From: Clostridiales bacterium
Lineage (GTDB): Bacteria; Bacillota; Clostridia; Christensenellales; Pumilibacteraceae
Direction: 5' to 3'
DNA length: 5,449 nucleotides
Assembly (NCBI GenBank): GCA_029069015.1
Contig: JAIEBL010000142.1
Location: 1-5,449, forward strand
In this document: positions 3,849 through 5,449 of the stretch, in pieces
Position numbering within the stretch: position 1 is the stretch's first letter
How the letters are laid out: each line of letters begins with the position of its first letter
Translations under genes and position numbers: made by a program
The notes under the pieces: generated by a model
Seen by the model: only the letters and a program-made list of their open reading frames with translations
Databases searched by the model: none
What the model was told of the DNA's origin: nothing

Positions 3849-5449
3849 CTATTTGTTCGGCAAGCGGACCACCGCAATTCTCTTCCCCGCAAGCCCTTTG
3901 TGTAGCCTTAGCTGCGGCGTGTTGTAGACGACCCCGCCGATGCGAACGCGCCAATCGCCGCTGTTTTTGGAATTGACGATCTCGATTTCGATCCTTTCGT
4001 TTTCGTATAGCACGGTCACGGTAAGCGAGGGCGTACTTTGCGGTAAGTGCGGGTCGAAGATCAGCGTACTGCCGCGCACGGTAATGCCGGCGTACTGCTC
4101 GATCAGAAGCTTATACAGCCACGACGCCGAACCCGTATACCACGTCCACCCCGCATAGCCGTTAAAAGCCCCGCCGTAAACGTCCGATGCCGTTACGTAC
4201 GGTTCGCCGCCGTACGCCGCCACGCCCTCTTTCGTCGCGCATTTGGCAATCGGCGAAAGATACGAGAGCAGCTTGTTCGCTTTTTCCGTTTCGCCCGCTT
4301 TGAAGAGCGCAAACACGTACCACACGGCGGCTTGCGTATACTGCCCGCCGTTTTCACGCACGTATGGCGGATACTTCCCCAAATACCCTATGCCGTCGGG
4401 CGAAGTAAACGGCGGATCGAACAGCGAAATGATCCCCTTTTCCTCGTCCACGAGCATGTTGTATGCCGTCGTGAGCGCGGCCTGTTGCTGCTCGCGCGTA
4501 CCGATATCGCAAAGCGTGGCGAAGCTTTGCGCAAGCAGATCGATCTTGCACGCCTTAGCAGAGGGCGCGCCGAGTACTGTGCCGTCATCCGTAACGGCAC
4601 GCAAAAAGCGGTCGTTATAAAACGCGTTTTGTGCCGCGCATTGCAATTCGTCGCGCGCGCGACCGAGGAGTTCGCGTTCCTTTTCGTCTTTCACGTGGCG
4701 CAAAAAGAGGGTCAGCACGCGTACGGCAAACATCGTGCACCAGACGCTTTCCCCCTTGCCTTCCTTGCCCGCCACATCGAGCGCGTCCAACCAATCGCCG
4801 CCGCGCAAGAGGATCAGCCCGTGCACGCCGCGGTCGAACACCACCGCGAGTGCGCGCAAGCAGTGCTCATACAGCGATTCCTTTTCGGCTGCAACGTTTG
4901 CGGCAGCGTAGACCGTTGCTTCTGTCGGCTGAATGGGGACGTCGTTTAAAAAGGGCACGCGCTCGGAAAAGACGGCGTCATCGCCCGTTTGCAAGGCGTA
5001 GACGCACGCTACGTATACGAGCCAAAGCCGATCGTCGCACACGTGCGTGCGCACGCCCACGGCAGGCGGATGCCACCAATGCTGCACGTCGCCCGCTTTG
5101 AATTGGTGCTGCGCGCATTCGAGCAAATGTGCCCGAACGCTCGCAGGGTCGGCGTACAAAAGCGCCAAACAGTCTTGCAACTGATCGCGGAAACCGTATG
5201 CGCCGCTCACCTGATAGAAGCCCGTTCTGCCCGCAAAGCGGCTGTTCCATACTTGTTGGACGAGCCATTTAGATAATTCCCCGTATTCGCCGCCGAGCGT
5301 GATTTTTGGCAAACGCCCCGCCTTGCGTTTTGCGCGGGCAAGTGCCTCTTCCCCGTCTTCAAGCACGAACGGCATTTCCGACAACGTAAAATAAACGATA
5401 CTTTCTTCATGCGGCGCAAGGATGAGCGGAACGGAAAGTCCCGTATACG
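3849..5449 (-). CDS. GH94-like glycoside phosphorylase / NdvB-type protein, C-terminal 532 residues
   Basis: The frame stays open to the window edge, and family homology continues upstream of the TTG at 5384, so this is the C-terminal part of a longer protein. Numbering residues from that TTG, GH94 (alpha/alpha)6-barrel landmarks run in order: FYQVSGAYGFRDQLQD (57-71 region), GDVQHWWHPP (98-107), DDRLWLVY (117-124), GGDWLDALD (195-203) with the probable general acid D200, GKGESVW (209-215), YPPYVRENGGQYTQAAVW (338-355), EPYVTASDVYGG (394-405), GWTWYTGSASW (412-422) with the phosphate-site T417-G418, then a C-terminal beta-domain. Family members phosphorolyse beta-glucosidic bonds (cellobiose, chitobiose) or form the last domain of cyclic beta-1,2-glucan synthases; GGQYT and EPYV..SDVY favour the NdvB-like group. 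Two expected histidines appear replaced (Q351, K381). No signal peptide can be judged. The exact substrate is unknown. Confidence 0.88.
   Translation of the reverse strand, partial: YTGLSVPLILAPHEESIVYFTLSEMPFVLEDGEEALARAKRKAGRLPKITLGGEYGELSKWLVQQVWNSRFAGRTGFYQVSGAYGFRDQLQDCLALLYADPASVRAHLLECAQHQFKAGDVQHWWHPPAVGVRTHVCDDRLWLVYVACVYALQTGDDAVFSERVPFLNDVPIQPTEATVYAAANVAAEKESLYEHCLRALAVVFDRGVHGLILLRGGDWLDALDVAGKEGKGESVWCTMFAVRVLTLFLRHVKDEKERELLGRARDELQCAAQNAFYNDRFLRAVTDDGTVLGAPSAKACKIDLLAQSFATLCDIGTREQQQAALTTAYNMLVDEEKGIISLFDPPFTSPDGIGYLGKYPPYVRENGGQYTQAAVWYVFALFKAGETEKANKLLSYLSPIAKCATKEGVAAYGGEPYVTASDVYGGAFNGYAGWTWYTGSASWLYKLLIEQYAGITVRGSTLIFDPHLPQSTPSLTVTVLYENERIEIEIVNSKNSGDWRVRIGGVVYNTPQLRLHKGLAGKRIAVVRLPNK

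Noticed and set aside
4047..4949. Long open frame on the plus strand, antisense to the GH94-like gene
   Set aside because: Arg/Ala/His-rich translation with no recognisable domain; it mirrors the codon pattern of the real minus-strand gene and has no ribosome site I can see.
5382..5384. TTG at 5384 as the start of the GH94-like gene
   Set aside because: The frame is open upstream to the window edge with family-like sequence (LILAPHEESIVYFTL) and no ribosome site before the TTG, so it is an internal codon.

Overview
The window looks like chromosomal DNA from a Gram-positive Bacillota, most likely a Clostridia-type anaerobe. This rests on G+C near one half by eye, tightly packed genes with AGGAGG-type ribosome sites, split single-domain chromate transporters in tandem, a long (about 550 aa) ABC-2 type permease, and a large GH94-type carbohydrate enzyme. 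Nothing in the sequence fixes genus or species.

Layout. Positions 3345 down to 1 (minus strand) hold one tightly coupled gene string: an ABC transporter ATPase, its multi-spanning permease, a single-domain chromate (ChrA/CHR family) transporter, and the beginning of a second one, cut by the window edge. The junctions are an 8-base overlap, a 10-base gap and a 4-base ATGA overlap, so this reads as one operon. A sigma-A-like promoter and a strong ribosome site precede the ATPase gene. Positions 3346-3539 form a divergent regulatory region. It is AT-rich next to the regulator gene and carries two CTAA-N6-TTAG dyads 31 bp apart, one of them a perfect 16-bp palindrome over a TATAAT box. Positions 3540-3773 (plus strand) encode a 77-aa XRE/Cro-type repressor. 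Positions 3800-3839 form a 16-pair hairpin, probably the terminator between convergent genes. Positions 3849-5449 (minus strand) hold the C-terminal 532 residues of a GH94-like protein of the cyclic beta-1,2-glucan synthase (NdvB) / cellobiose-chitobiose phosphorylase type; its start lies beyond the window.

How the parts may work together. The ATPase and permease should form one ABC complex of unknown substrate. The two CHR half-proteins are probably obligate partners, as known for split CHR pairs in Bacillus. The small XRE protein probably represses itself through the dyads and may also control the divergent transporter operon; that link is inferred from layout only. The GH94-like gene is convergent and probably unrelated in function. 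Its most notable feature is that histidines expected at phosphate-contacting positions appear to be replaced, although the general-acid aspartate and the Thr-Gly phosphate motif are kept. I see no RNA genes, mobile elements, CRISPR arrays or gene-free stretches over 300 bases.
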